From NCBI GenBank assembly GCA_022450665.1, contig JAKUPQ010000006.1, positions 1-59,461 on the forward strand: a stretch of 59,461 nt of DNA. Direction: 5' to 3'. Numbering within the stretch: the stretch's first letter is position 1; every line of letters starts with the position of its first letter. This stretch comes from Alphaproteobacteria bacterium. GTDB taxonomy: Bacteria > Pseudomonadota > Alphaproteobacteria > Rickettsiales > VGDC01. Both the position numbers and the translations under genes were made by a program. Below are positions 46,977 through 55,441 of this stretch, one piece after another. The notes below the pieces were generated by a model. That model made no database searches. It saw only the letters and a program-made list of their open reading frames with translations, and had not been told where the DNA came from.

Positions 46977-47159
46977 ATGCTTAGCTGGGCTCTCACATTT
47001 TTTGTTTTGGCAATTATTGCCGCAGTATTTGGTTTTGGCGGTATTGCAGGAACGCTTGCAACCGTTGCTAAATTCTTGGCTATTTTGTTCGTTGTACTGT
47101 TTGTAGTTGCTTTGATTGCAAACATGATAACCGGAAGAAAAACCAACCTGCCAGTATAA
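46977..47159 (+). CDS. DUF1328-family small membrane protein
   Basis: This 60-residue protein has two membrane helices. It starts [22 protein letters not shown] and continues with a second helix around [16 protein letters not shown], the usual pattern of DUF1328 (YtjA) proteins. Start: TTGGAGATTGTT precedes the ATG at 46977. An upstream in-frame start at 46965 is not used. The role of the family is unknown; members are often stress-induced, but no promoter motif could be shown here. An intrinsic terminator follows. Confidence 0.88.
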   Translation: MLSWALTFFVLAIIAAVFGFGGIAGTLATVAKFLAILFVVLFVVALIANMITGRKTNLPV

Positions 47160-47178
47160 AACTACACAGGTATGAATG

Positions 47179-47207
47179 AAAAAGGAGGCTTCGGCCTCCT
47201 TTTTTTT
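47179..47207 (+). terminator. Intrinsic terminator after the DUF1328 gene
   Basis: AAAGGAGG/CCTCCTTT stem with a short TTCGG-containing loop, followed by T7-T8, 19 bases after the stop. Because the A-rich left arm mirrors the T run, it may also end transcripts from the minus strand. Confidence 0.85.
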
Positions 47208-47291
47208 ATGTAAAAAATATGCTAGAAACAAAAACACAACTTCTATTGGAAAAAGTTGTGTGAGTGAATTGCGCTAAAATTTATTAATGAT

Positions 47292-47669
47292 TTAATTTTT
47301 TACTGACTCATTCAAACATTCATATAGCTCTTCCATCATAAATGGTTTGGTAACATATCCGTTTGCACCAAATTCGATGGCTTTGTTGCGCGTATAAGTG
47401 TCGTTGCGTACGGTGAGTACGATTATGGTGATGTTTTTGTTGTGATGCATAGCGCGTAGGGCAGGGAGAAGGTCGAGCCCGTCTTTGTCCGGCAAACCTA
47501 AATCCAATATAACCACATCCGGCTTAACGGTTTCAAAGAGCTTAATCCCCATATCTGCAGTGGGAGCTTCGTGTATGCGCGCACCTACGCCCCCGAACGA
47601 TACGTTTAAAAACGTGCGTATTCCCGGGCTGTCATCTATAACCAAAATGTCGCGTTGGTCAAAAAACAT
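47292..47669 (-). CDS. Single-domain response regulator
   Basis: This 125-residue receiver-only protein has the acidic pair IDDS, the phospho-acceptor Asp in VVILDLGLPDKDG (about residue 54), the Thr in VLTVR and the Lys in VTKPFM. There is no output domain, so it would act by binding a partner or as a phosphorelay intermediate. Start: AGGAAAACC precedes the ATG. It follows the unknown gene 47703-48104 after 33 bases in the same direction, suggesting an operon. No histidine kinase is adjacent, so its partner is elsewhere (candidates include the kinase at 35656). Confidence 0.9.
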   Translation of the reverse strand: MFFDQRDILVIDDSPGIRTFLNVSFGGVGARIHEAPTADMGIKLFETVKPDVVILDLGLPDKDGLDLLPALRAMHHNKNITIIVLTVRNDTYTRNKAIEFGANGYVTKPFMMEELYECLNESVKN

Positions 47670-47702
47670 GGTTTTCCTGAGGCGTCGCCCTGAGTTGATA
47701 AA

Positions 47703-48104
47703 TTACGATTTGTTCTTACGCATAAAGGGCGCAGAACGAAGATTTTGTAGTAATGTACCTACCTCTTTGCGGGTAGTGCTTAATGCACCGGCTGTAGCCA
47801 TATTTTTGCCCTCAGCATCAGATGTATTAACAATCTCTGTTTGCATACGCTGTTCTTCCATAGTCGCTTCTGCAAGTTTGCTGTGAATTGTTCGCAGCAT
47901 CATCATTGCATGATCGTCTAGAGTTTCTTCAACGTCTGCGTTGTTATTTACTAAATGTTCAATCCATTCAGCCAGCCATTCGAGTTCGTGGTCAAGCTCT
48001 TGCTCTCCTGCTGCAGCGTGTTGTACATCTAAAAGGTGATGTAGCTGGTTTAGCAAAGCATCTACTTGTTTCGGCGTATCGATGATTTTATTTGTCTCGT
48101 ACAT
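47703..48104 (-). CDS. Unknown helical protein upstream of a response regulator
   Basis: This 133-residue protein is acidic and mostly helical, with a His-rich stretch (LNQLHHLLDVQHAAA) and repeated Glu/Leu patterns; no family was recognised. ATG 48104 is preferred because GGAGG lies just upstream; a GTG at 48116 is also in frame. It has no signal peptide or membrane helix. Its place directly before the lone receiver suggests it could be a phosphotransfer or partner protein. An HPt domain was considered, but the key motif could not be confirmed. Function remains unknown. Confidence 0.65.
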   Translation of the reverse strand: MYETNKIIDTPKQVDALLNQLHHLLDVQHAAAGEQELDHELEWLAEWIEHLVNNNADVEETLDDHAMMMLRTIHSKLAEATMEEQRMQTEIVNTSDAEGKNMATAGALSTTRKEVGTLLQNLRSAPFMRKNKS

Positions 48105-48383
48105 CCGTTCCTCCACTCTAAGGTGTGTATTATAGAGTACGCTAGAAAATGTTATTTATATGTTGGCGTGACAGAGCAATTGCATAAATAAGCTATAAAA
48201 TTGTTAACTATTGGAAATATCCCTAAAGAATAATTGCTACCATATTTACTAGTTTTTGATAATTGCTCTGCCCATGTCGCATGGCGCATTGACTGTGGGC
48301 ATGACATGGTAGGGACAAGTGTGGTCGTTTGCAGTTTGCATCAGCCACACTGCTACAACACAACACAGACTGGAGTACATGCA
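48105..48383. other. 279-base divergent intergenic region
   Basis: Promoters for the minus-strand receiver operon and the plus-strand CsbD gene must lie here. No alphaproteobacterial EcfG-type GGAAC/CGTT pair was seen. No other element was recognised. Confidence 0.35.
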
Positions 48384-48587
48384 ATGAATAGAGACATTTT
48401 TGAAGGCAATTGGAAACAGCTGAAAGGTGAGATTCAGCGCCAATGGGGCAAGCTTACCAATGATGAAATTGATGAAGTTGAGGGAAACCGAATGAAACTG
48501 GTTGGACTCATACAAGAACGTTACGGCGTGGCTAAGGATGAAGCAGAGGAGCAGCTTCGTGCATGGGAAGATCGTCACGCAGCGTAA
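48384..48587 (+). CDS. CsbD-family stress protein
   Basis: This 67-residue protein matches the CsbD domain: FEGNWKQLKGEIQRQWG at the start, GNRMKLVGLIQERYG in the middle. These proteins are induced by general stress in many bacteria; their molecular role is unknown. A long upstream extension in frame (from 48234) is rejected because the family fold begins at Met 48384 and ACTGGAG precedes it at good spacing. A strong hairpin follows eight bases after the stop. Confidence 0.92.
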   Translation: MNRDIFEGNWKQLKGEIQRQWGKLTNDEIDEVEGNRMKLVGLIQERYGVAKDEAEEQLRAWEDRHAA

Positions 48588-48594
48588 CGTCGTT

Positions 48595-48620
48595 TCCCGG
48601 CGGGGTTCGCCCCGCCGGGA
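48595..48620 (+). terminator. Strong hairpin after the CsbD gene
   Basis: TCCCGGCGGGG pairs perfectly with CCCCGCCGGGA, closing a TTCG tetraloop. There is no T tract, so it may stabilise the mRNA end, or act as a terminator through stability alone. Confidence 0.6.
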
Positions 48621-48684
48621 GCGTATAAAATAAATAATGCATATTGCTTCAAACATGCATTGAATCAACAAAGAGAGGTTTGTT

Positions 48685-49862
<1,178 letters not shown>

Positions 49863-49885
49863 TGTATTTATGCGAAGCTGTTAGA

Positions 49886-49919
49886 AACCCCGTTGCAATC
49901 GGTGCAACGGGGTTTTTTT
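49886..49919 (+). terminator. Intrinsic terminator
   Basis: AACCCCGTTGCA pairs with TGCAACGGGGTT, followed by a T run, 24 bases after the stop of the preceding gene. Confidence 0.88.
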
Positions 49920-50142
49920 AGTGAGCGTTGTATAAGGATGCGTGAGCGCAGAGATGTGACAGAGATGGGGCAGAAATGTGGCTGAGGAAGCATGCATAAG
50001 CTGAGGTGCTATAATGTGGGGCATGGGGAGATATATTGACACGTACTACAATAAAGTCGCTAGGTTGGTTGATACGAAGTTGCATATTCCTAAATGCCTT
50101 CCGTTATCACGAGCGATAATGCGAGCTATAATGTAACGCATA
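49920..50142. other. Non-coding stretch between two terminators
   Basis: About 220 bases with no coding frame, bounded by a plus-strand and a minus-strand terminator. It is more G-rich on the plus strand (49920-50035) than its surroundings. A small RNA is possible in principle, but no promoter or specific structure was identified. Confidence 0.3.
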
Positions 50143-50172
50143 AAAAAGGGGCTGCCGGAGCAGCCCCTTTTC
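50142..50172 (-). terminator. Intrinsic terminator of the duplicated OB-fold gene
   Basis: GGGGCTG (50148-50154) pairs with CAGCCCC (50161-50167), with an A6 stretch before it on the plus strand, which reads as a T6 tail on the minus strand. It lies 21 bases after the stop of the gene at 50193. Confidence 0.88.
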
Positions 50173-50192
50173 GTATAAGCAGTAATTACTTA

Positions 50193-51245
50193 TTATTGTG
50201 CGTCGGAAACCACGAGAACTTTCGCGCTTTCGATTTCGCGGCCAAAGCCGAGTAGTTCGCTTTTAACATTACCATTAACATTCACAGTATCGCCAGGTTG
50301 AACATTAACGTTCGAGGCGGTATGTACGTCGATGGTTTTGCCTTCAGAATCACGCAGGGTGAAGCTGTTTTCATTGTCAACTTTAGCAACAATACCATTC
50401 AACTCAACCATGCCTTTTTTCGGCAGGCTTTTGATGGTGCTGCCCATCAAAGCTTCAGAAGCTTTGTTGGTGGTTGCATCTGCATGCGCCATAACGCGTT
50501 TGCCAGCAGCGTCTGCTTTTGCAGTTGCTTCTTTAGCGGTCATCTCGCCAGCATCTGCAATTTTAGAAGCATCCGCCTCTACGTCCACATCCATTTCATA
50601 GGCAGCAGTGTTTTTTCCTTTGGTGTTGTTTTTGGCGTTACGTGGGGTTTCTGCATTAGCTTGCAGTGTGGTTTGTGCAGAAGCATCGCCTGCATCAGCA
50701 ACTTTATCCACGTCAGCATCGGCATCTACATCGAGATCAAAGGCAGCAGTTTTTTTGCTGTCTGTGTTGTCGCGTGCAGCTTTAGGTGACTTGGTGTTAT
50801 CTTCGTTTTTCATGGCAACACGAGCTTTGGTGTTGTTGTCAAGCGCTGCACCATTGGTTACTGCAGCCAAAGAGCCAGTTGCAGTTTCGGTAACAGATGC
50901 CATGGTATCACCTAAAGCGTCGGTAACAGATACAGAAGCGTTTTTAATTTCTTCGCCCATACCAGCTATTTCTGCGGTTTTATCACCTTTTACAGAAACC
51001 ATGTCGCCAACATTGGCTTCATAATTGGCAGAGGTGTGTACATCAATGGTGTCACCAGAGGTGTCACGCAAGATAAATGTGTCGTTATCAACAACTCTGT
51101 CAACGGTACCCATTAAGCTAACAGCGCCTTTTTCTGGAAGGCTGTCAATGGTGGCTTCGGTGCTGACTTCTACATTGGCTGCATAAGCGGAAGTAGAAAT
51201 AAGTAGCGCTGCAGTTAGTGCAGTAATTGTCATTGTAGGACGCAT
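50193..51245 (-). CDS. Exported protein: two OB-fold-like domains around a duplicated acidic linker
   Basis: This 350-residue protein has a signal peptide (about residues 1-22). Two homologous OB-fold-like domains lie at residues 32-110 and 268-345. They share a SLPEKG/SLPKKG start, a G-V/I-D-N-D/E-x-F/S-F-I/T-LRD segment, and D-T-I-D-V-H-T-A/S-N-V/Y. These resemble the DUF5666 or BOF type. The middle holds a tandem duplication of an acidic, Asp/Ala-rich segment (KTAAFDLDVDAD near 165 and NTAAYEMDVDVE near 215). The sequence between is Ala/Thr/Asp-rich. A binding role in the envelope is likely; the ligand is unknown. A terminator follows. Confidence 0.75.
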   Translation of the reverse strand: MRPTMTITALTAALLISTSAYAANVEVSTEATIDSLPEKGAVSLMGTVDRVVDNDTFILRDTSGDTIDVHTSANYEANVGDMVSVKGDKTAEIAGMGEEIKNASVSVTDALGDTMASVTETATGSLAAVTNGAALDNNTKARVAMKNEDNTKSPKAARDNTDSKKTAAFDLDVDADADVDKVADAGDASAQTTLQANAETPRNAKNNTKGKNTAAYEMDVDVEADASKIADAGEMTAKEATAKADAAGKRVMAHADATTNKASEALMGSTIKSLPKKGMVELNGIVAKVDNENSFTLRDSEGKTIDVHTASNVNVQPGDTVNVNGNVKSELLGFGREIESAKVLVVSDAQ

Positions 51246-51486
51246 GAGTATTCTCCTTAATTATTATAAAACAGCCCAGCGATCTGGTTGTGTGATGTAA
51301 GTGATCACATGGGACTGTGCAAGTTTTACCCTTAGCTAGCTAAAGATACGATGTGTATATGAGGGGCGTTGCTATAAAAAAGAAATAAGTATTAACATAA
51401 AATTATGCTGGAAGCGTAAAGAAAAAATTAATTATTCTGTGCCAATATGAGAAAACATTAGTTAATCATTTGCAGGAGTAGTTGAG
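51246..51486. other. 241-base divergent promoter region
   Basis: It separates the OB-fold gene (minus) from the unknown gene at 51487 (plus). It is AT-rich. A GTGAT-N5-ish-ATCAC inverted repeat is visible near 51294-51312, but its spacing does not fit the CRP consensus. No promoter was assigned. Confidence 0.35.
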
Positions 51487-51915
51487 ATGGGTTTCTTCAA
51501 TAAGCGGGCGGATAATGATGTATTTTCTATGGATAATAAGGCTCTCGATGCGGTTTACGAGCTGCTTTGCAAAGATAATCTTTATATGGGTCGCAAGGGA
51601 TTTGATAGTGTAGAGATAAATAATGACGCAATTCTTGTTAATAATTGGGGTTTTGATGAAGTGGAAGTAGAGCGTAAACAGCAACACGCTATTTCTACCT
51701 TGGTTGGGTGTGGTTTGATTGTTGATGACCATGGTTTCATGAAAGACAATGAATTGATGGGTTGCTACGAGGGGCTTGTATCCATCCCTCTAGCTGATAA
51801 TGGCGGTGCAGCTATCATTGCACAAGTGGTAGAGTCGTATGCAGACTTTATGATACCTGCCGATTTGTATGTTGTAGAAGACGATCCATCGAACCCTATG
51901 CGAGGGCAGGCATGA
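51487..51915 (+). CDS. Unknown protein translationally coupled to a response regulator
   Basis: This 142-residue acidic soluble protein was not matched to any family. It has no signal peptide. Visible features are an N-terminal MGFFNKR, two Cys (about residues 28 and 75) and a helical first half. Start: GCAGGAG precedes the ATG at 51487. Its stop overlaps the start of the receiver gene (ATGA), so the two proteins are made together and may interact. A signalling adaptor is a guess from context only. Confidence 0.65.
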   Translation: MGFFNKRADNDVFSMDNKALDAVYELLCKDNLYMGRKGFDSVEINNDAILVNNWGFDEVEVERKQQHAISTLVGCGLIVDDHGFMKDNELMGCYEGLVSIPLADNGGAAIIAQVVESYADFMIPADLYVVEDDPSNPMRGQA

Positions 51916-52340
51916 GCACTATACGCGTCCGCCCTACATCTATTGCAAAACATTACGGTAATATCATGCCAACCAAGTTGCATGTACTGGTTATAGAAGA
52001 TAATAGCATCAGCCAGATGATCACTATGGCTATGTTACGCGAGCTTGGCATTACAGCCAGCATTGCCAGTGATCTCGCGCAAGCACGATTATTGCTATTG
52101 GAAGAAGAATTTAACGCTATAATGATGGATGCACAATTACCCGACGGTAATGGTTTGGATTTAACACGCGAATATATTGAACAAGGCGGCAAGTTGCCTG
52201 TGATTGCGCTAACCGGCACTCCAAAGCTATCTGAGTATTATCAGGAATGTATGCAAGCTGGCATGGCTGATTATCTGGAAAAGCCTTACACGCTAAAGCA
52301 GCTGCATGAGTCGTTGCTGTTTCACACCTCTAAATCATAA
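51912..52340 (+). CDS. Single-domain response regulator
   Basis: This 142-residue protein has a ~20-residue N-terminal extension and one receiver domain with VIEDN, the phospho-acceptor Asp in AIMMDAQLPDGNG, the Thr in ALTGT and the Lys in LEKPY. A second possible start is ATG 51966, just before the domain. It overlaps the preceding gene by four bases. It resembles the receivers of multi-step phosphorelays in having the NxIN-like helix 1 (NSISQMI). No kinase is adjacent. The 3' end overlaps the convergent gene by 19 bases. Confidence 0.88.
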   Translation: MSTIRVRPTSIAKHYGNIMPTKLHVLVIEDNSISQMITMAMLRELGITASIASDLAQARLLLLEEEFNAIMMDAQLPDGNGLDLTREYIEQGGKLPVIALTGTPKLSEYYQECMQAGMADYLEKPYTLKQLHESLLFHTSKS

Positions 52341-52766
52341 GTTGTTTTAAGAAATTTTTTGGTTTCGGCATTGGGGTGTTCACCAAAGCAGGAAGCAATC
52401 ACCGTTCCATAATCTTCCAGCTCTAATATATCGCCTTGTGGGTTGCGTACGCGCTCTATAAAGGCGTTTTCCTTTTCCACATCCACCAACAAAAAATAAT
52501 ATGCGCTGCGGCCATTAATATCCGTAGCACTTAGTTTATGAATTAAATGGCCACGTTTGCCAATTAATCGCTGGGTATGTTTGCCTGGCGGAAGCGCTGA
52601 GGACATATCATAATCCGGGATATCTTGCGGGCTGCGGTGATAAGCGCCCATGATGCTTGATCGCATCAAAAACAATGGTTTCCGGGCGTCTCACTGTTAC
52701 TTCGGATGAAGGATTTTCAGGATTAGAATCTGGGATCATGTCTTTAGAATTATTGGAGGCTGTCAT
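52322..52766 (-). CDS. Unknown protein, apparently frameshifted
   Basis: Two pieces in different frames look like one gene. The 5' piece starts at ATG 52766 with AGAGGA before it and reads MTASNNSKDMIPDSN onward. It stays open for about 52 codons but then loses its sense. The 3' piece (to 52322, with SALPPGKHTQRLIGKRGH) lacks a good start; its frame opens only just after a stop, via TTG 52675. Removing one base from the five-A run at 52668-52672 joins both parts into a 147-residue protein. A sequencing error, a real mutation or programmed slippage are all possible. The product contains no known domain. Confidence 0.5.
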
Positions 52767-52970
52767 AAACAATCCTCTGTTTTTAGCGAAAATACATTAT
52801 GTAATTTCTTGAATCTAACTGCATTATACTAATAAAATGCTTCAGTATCAAACTGCAGCGCAACATAAAAGCAATGTTTTTTGCAGCGAGGGGTTCGTCA
52901 CTTAGTTTTGTATAAACCTATGTACATGTTACACAACACATTAACAACACACTTTACGAAAGAAAAAGCT

Positions 52971-53393
52971 ATGAAATCTCCATTGCTCAAAGCCCTGATA
53001 ATTGGTGCCGCACTCTCATTTTCGCACAATGCCTTTGCAGAGCCAGGTCACGATATGGATGGCAGTCGCTGGGAAGAAATGAAAAATCTTACCCCCGCAG
53101 AACGCGAAGCAAAACATAAAGAAATGCGTGCCAAATGGGAAGGCATGTCCGAAGCCGAACGCGAAGCATTCAAAGCCGAGCGCAAAGCCAAATGGGATGC
53201 GCTGTCAAAAGAGGAAAAGGTGAATCTTATCGAAGAGCGCCGTAAAGCGATGAAAGAGCGCCACGATGAAAAATGGGAATCTATGACGGCAGATGAAAAA
53301 ATCCAGTTTACGGAAGAGCGTATGAAGCGTAAACATAAGGGTAGAAAACATCACGGAGATGAAAAGCGTCCGCCACGTGGAGAACGTGATTAA
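52971..53393 (+). CDS. Periplasmic Trp/Glu/Arg-repeat protein upstream of a sigma factor
   Basis: This 140-residue protein has a signal peptide (about residues 1-24, ending in AFA-E). The mature part has three to four imperfect ~25-residue repeats with the pattern W-x2-(L/M)-(T/S)-x-E-(E/A)-(R/K), ending KW. It is a helical, highly charged region, and the end is Lys/His/Arg-rich. It resembles CpxP/Spy- or DUF3106-like periplasmic proteins. Start: the Met at 52971 follows GAAAGAAAAAG. It lies 42 bases before the ECF sigma gene, so it may be a periplasmic sensor or target of that regulator. Confidence 0.72.
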   Translation: MKSPLLKALIIGAALSFSHNAFAEPGHDMDGSRWEEMKNLTPAEREAKHKEMRAKWEGMSEAEREAFKAERKAKWDALSKEEKVNLIEERRKAMKERHDEKWESMTADEKIQFTEERMKRKHKGRKHHGDEKRPPRGERD

Positions 53394-53435
53394 GCTCTGT
53401 AGCGATAGAATAAAAATAATACGGAGCACTATATT

Positions 53436-53993
53436 ATGAATAAGGCGTTCGATTCCCTCAACGATGAAGAGCTAATGTTATTGATTGGTGAAGGGAATGC
53501 GAACGCCTTTTCTACACTTGTGAAGCGCCATACCAGCCGTTTTTATGCGGCAGCGTTTCGTGTGGTGCTGGCAAAAGAAGACGCAGAAGATGTAGTGCAA
53601 GAGGCGTTTACCAAATTGTGGAATGGCAAGGCCAGCTGGCAAGAAGATCGCGGCGCGAGGTTTACAACATGGTTTTATCGCATTGTAACCAATCAGGCGA
53701 TGGATCATGTAGGTAAGCGTAACCGCCAGCGTGGGACAATGCTAAACGAAAACCTGCCATCGTCGGATCCCAATGCGGAGGATATTGCCAATAAACGCGA
53801 GCAGGGCAGTGCTATAAATGCAGCCTTAGCCGAGCTGCCAGAGCGCCAGCGCACTGCAGTGATGTTATTTTATAATGAAGAGTTAAGCCAAAAAGAGGCG
53901 GCAGAGGTAATGGGGGTAACCCCCAAAGCTGTGGAATCGCTGATTGGAAGAGCAAAAGAAGCGTTGCGCGAAAGGATGCGGGTTTATGCATAA
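53436..53993 (+). CDS. ECF-type RNA polymerase sigma factor
   Basis: This 185-residue sigma factor has region 2 (about residues 25-95, with EDAEDVVQEAFTKLW and WFYRIVTNQAMDH) and region 4 (about 130-180, with LPERQRTAVMLFYNEELS, then AAEVMGVTPKAVESLIGRAK). No region 3 or 1.1 is seen. A CGGAG site precedes the ATG. Its stop overlaps the start of the next gene by eight bases, as is usual for sigma/anti-sigma pairs. It may be regulated by the membrane protein encoded next. Target promoters are unknown. Confidence 0.93.
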   Translation: MNKAFDSLNDEELMLLIGEGNANAFSTLVKRHTSRFYAAAFRVVLAKEDAEDVVQEAFTKLWNGKASWQEDRGARFTTWFYRIVTNQAMDHVGKRNRQRGTMLNENLPSSDPNAEDIANKREQGSAINAALAELPERQRTAVMLFYNEELSQKEAAEVMGVTPKAVESLIGRAKEALRERMRVYA

Positions 53994-54405
53994 TATAGAT
54001 CAAGATATAAAAGATATGTTGTCACAGGTAGATGTTCCAGAACACAGCCCCGATTTGTCAGAACGCATTATTGCAAAAGCCATGGCCAGTAAGCCCGCAA
54101 TGCAGCATTATGCGTCGTCGCAAGATGCGATGCCAATGCAAGCAGCAGCCAATGACCTTTCATGGTGGGGAAAAATGCGCGCTCATCACGGGCAGAAAAT
54201 GGCGGTTGCGGCAGCGCTGGCGGCAATTTCAATTATCATATTCGACCCAGCCGGTAGAATGACAGAACGTTATCTGGCCAATCAAAAAATTGCTGAAGCG
54301 GAGCGTTACACGGTGGATGGTATTCCGCTTTTAGCCGATATCAGTCTGTTAGAAGAAACCGACCTTTACATGGAAGAGGTGGTGGTATTTTCGGATAACA
54401 GTTAA
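53986..54405 (+). CDS. Putative membrane anti-sigma factor
   Basis: This 139-residue protein has one membrane helix (about residues 73-90, MAVAAALAAISIIIF). The cytoplasmic N-terminal part has no zinc-binding HxxxCxxC motif and no cysteine at all. It starts at ATG 53986 inside the end of the sigma gene, and the eight-base overlap supports a regulatory pair. The periplasmic C-terminus is acidic. It resembles anti-sigma proteins mainly by topology and context, so the call is a prediction. Confidence 0.65.
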   Translation: MHNIDQDIKDMLSQVDVPEHSPDLSERIIAKAMASKPAMQHYASSQDAMPMQAAANDLSWWGKMRAHHGQKMAVAAALAAISIIIFDPAGRMTERYLANQKIAEAERYTVDGIPLLADISLLEETDLYMEEVVVFSDNS

Positions 54406-54415
54406 AAGTTTTTGG

Positions 54416-55339
54416 TTACGTTTCTTTTTTCATTTGTTGACTATGTTGCCATGCCATCAGTCCGGTACCACCGAGTGCGAGGGCAAATCCTGGAATGTGA
54501 ATCCATTCAAAAGATTCATCAAGCAGCCAATAAGATAGAAATAATGCCGAAATAGGCATAATTGCCATAAAGCCCGCGGCAATATGTCCGGGCACTTTTT
54601 GCACACCGCTATACCATAATACCGATCCGAGTGCCATGGTGCCAATGCCCCACCATGCCACGGCAGCCCAATCCTCCATTTGCACTTTGTTCCACTGCAT
54701 GTTCGACCAGTCGTATATTGCTAATGGAATGAATAGCGCGCCTGCTAATAATGCGGCCAGACAACCCAACGAAAGAGGGCTTATTTCTTCTGTAGCTTTT
54801 TTGCCAAGCAGTGTATATCCCGCTTCACAACATATGGCAGCAAAAACCAGAGCAGAACCAATGAACGTTTGCGAATCCATTTTCAGGCCTTGTTTTCCTG
54901 TTCCAATCTGAATGACCAACACTCCAGAAACCCCGATGAGTAAGGCAATTATTTTGCGAGGGTGCAGTGATTCGCGTAAAAATATCACGGCGGCTATTGC
55001 CGTTACAGCGGGGGTAAGGCTCATAATCACGCTACCTGCAACGCCGCTTATCATCTGCATTCCATACAACATTAATACAGAAAACCCAATATTTCCCACT
55101 AAGGCCACACCCAATACTCTGAGCCACAATGCTTTAGGAAGCTTGTAGAAGTTTGGATTATGATAAAAAGCAAAAGGAAGTAGCACCATGCCCGCAAGCC
55201 ACATGCGTATGGTTGATGCAACAAGTGGACTAAAGTTTTCCCCTACCAATTTGCTAACAGGTGTTGCACTGCCAAAGAATGTCATCCCCGCGAGCAAGAA
55301 AACAAAGGCATACCACGATTTGCTTTGTGAGCTTTCCAT
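54416..55339 (-). CDS. EamA/DMT-family transporter
   Basis: This 307-residue inner-membrane protein has ten membrane helices in two EamA repeats of about 140 residues each. Conserved stretches are FFGSATPVSKLVGENFSPL in the first helix region, IMSLTPAVTAIAAVIFLRE (end of repeat 1) and FMAIMPISALFLSYWLLDE (end of repeat 2). Such proteins usually export amino acids or related metabolites; the substrate here is unknown. ATG 55339 is preferred over an upstream TTG. No strong ribosome site is seen. It is convergent with the anti-sigma gene with a gap of 10 bases. Confidence 0.9.
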   Translation of the reverse strand: MESSQSKSWYAFVFLLAGMTFFGSATPVSKLVGENFSPLVASTIRMWLAGMVLLPFAFYHNPNFYKLPKALWLRVLGVALVGNIGFSVLMLYGMQMISGVAGSVIMSLTPAVTAIAAVIFLRESLHPRKIIALLIGVSGVLVIQIGTGKQGLKMDSQTFIGSALVFAAICCEAGYTLLGKKATEEISPLSLGCLAALLAGALFIPLAIYDWSNMQWNKVQMEDWAAVAWWGIGTMALGSVLWYSGVQKVPGHIAAGFMAIMPISALFLSYWLLDESFEWIHIPGFALALGGTGLMAWQHSQQMKKET

Positions 55340-55378
55340 GTGTGAAATAAAAACCAACAGTAATAAAAATGCTATAAG

Positions 55379-55407
55379 ACAAAAAAAACCGCCTCTATAT
55401 GAGGCGG
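55379..55407 (-). terminator. Intrinsic terminator of the deoC-aldehyde dehydrogenase operon
   Basis: CCGCCTC (55389-55395) pairs with GAGGCGG (55401-55407); on the minus strand the stem is followed by eight T. It lies 34 bases downstream of the aldehyde dehydrogenase stop. Confidence 0.88.
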
Positions 55408-55441
55408 CACTTTTTTAAAAACGTGTGTTGAGTACGTATAA

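Noticed and set aside
48234-48383. Longer N-terminus for the CsbD protein
   Set aside because: The family domain begins at the Met at 48384, which has its own ribosome site.
48105-48383. EcfG-type general stress promoter upstream of the CsbD gene
   Set aside because: No GGAAC with a properly spaced CGTT was found; only a weak GGAAAT-like match is present.
51294-51312. CRP-type site TGTGA...TCACA
   Set aside because: The half-sites are nine bases apart rather than six, so it does not fit the CRP consensus.
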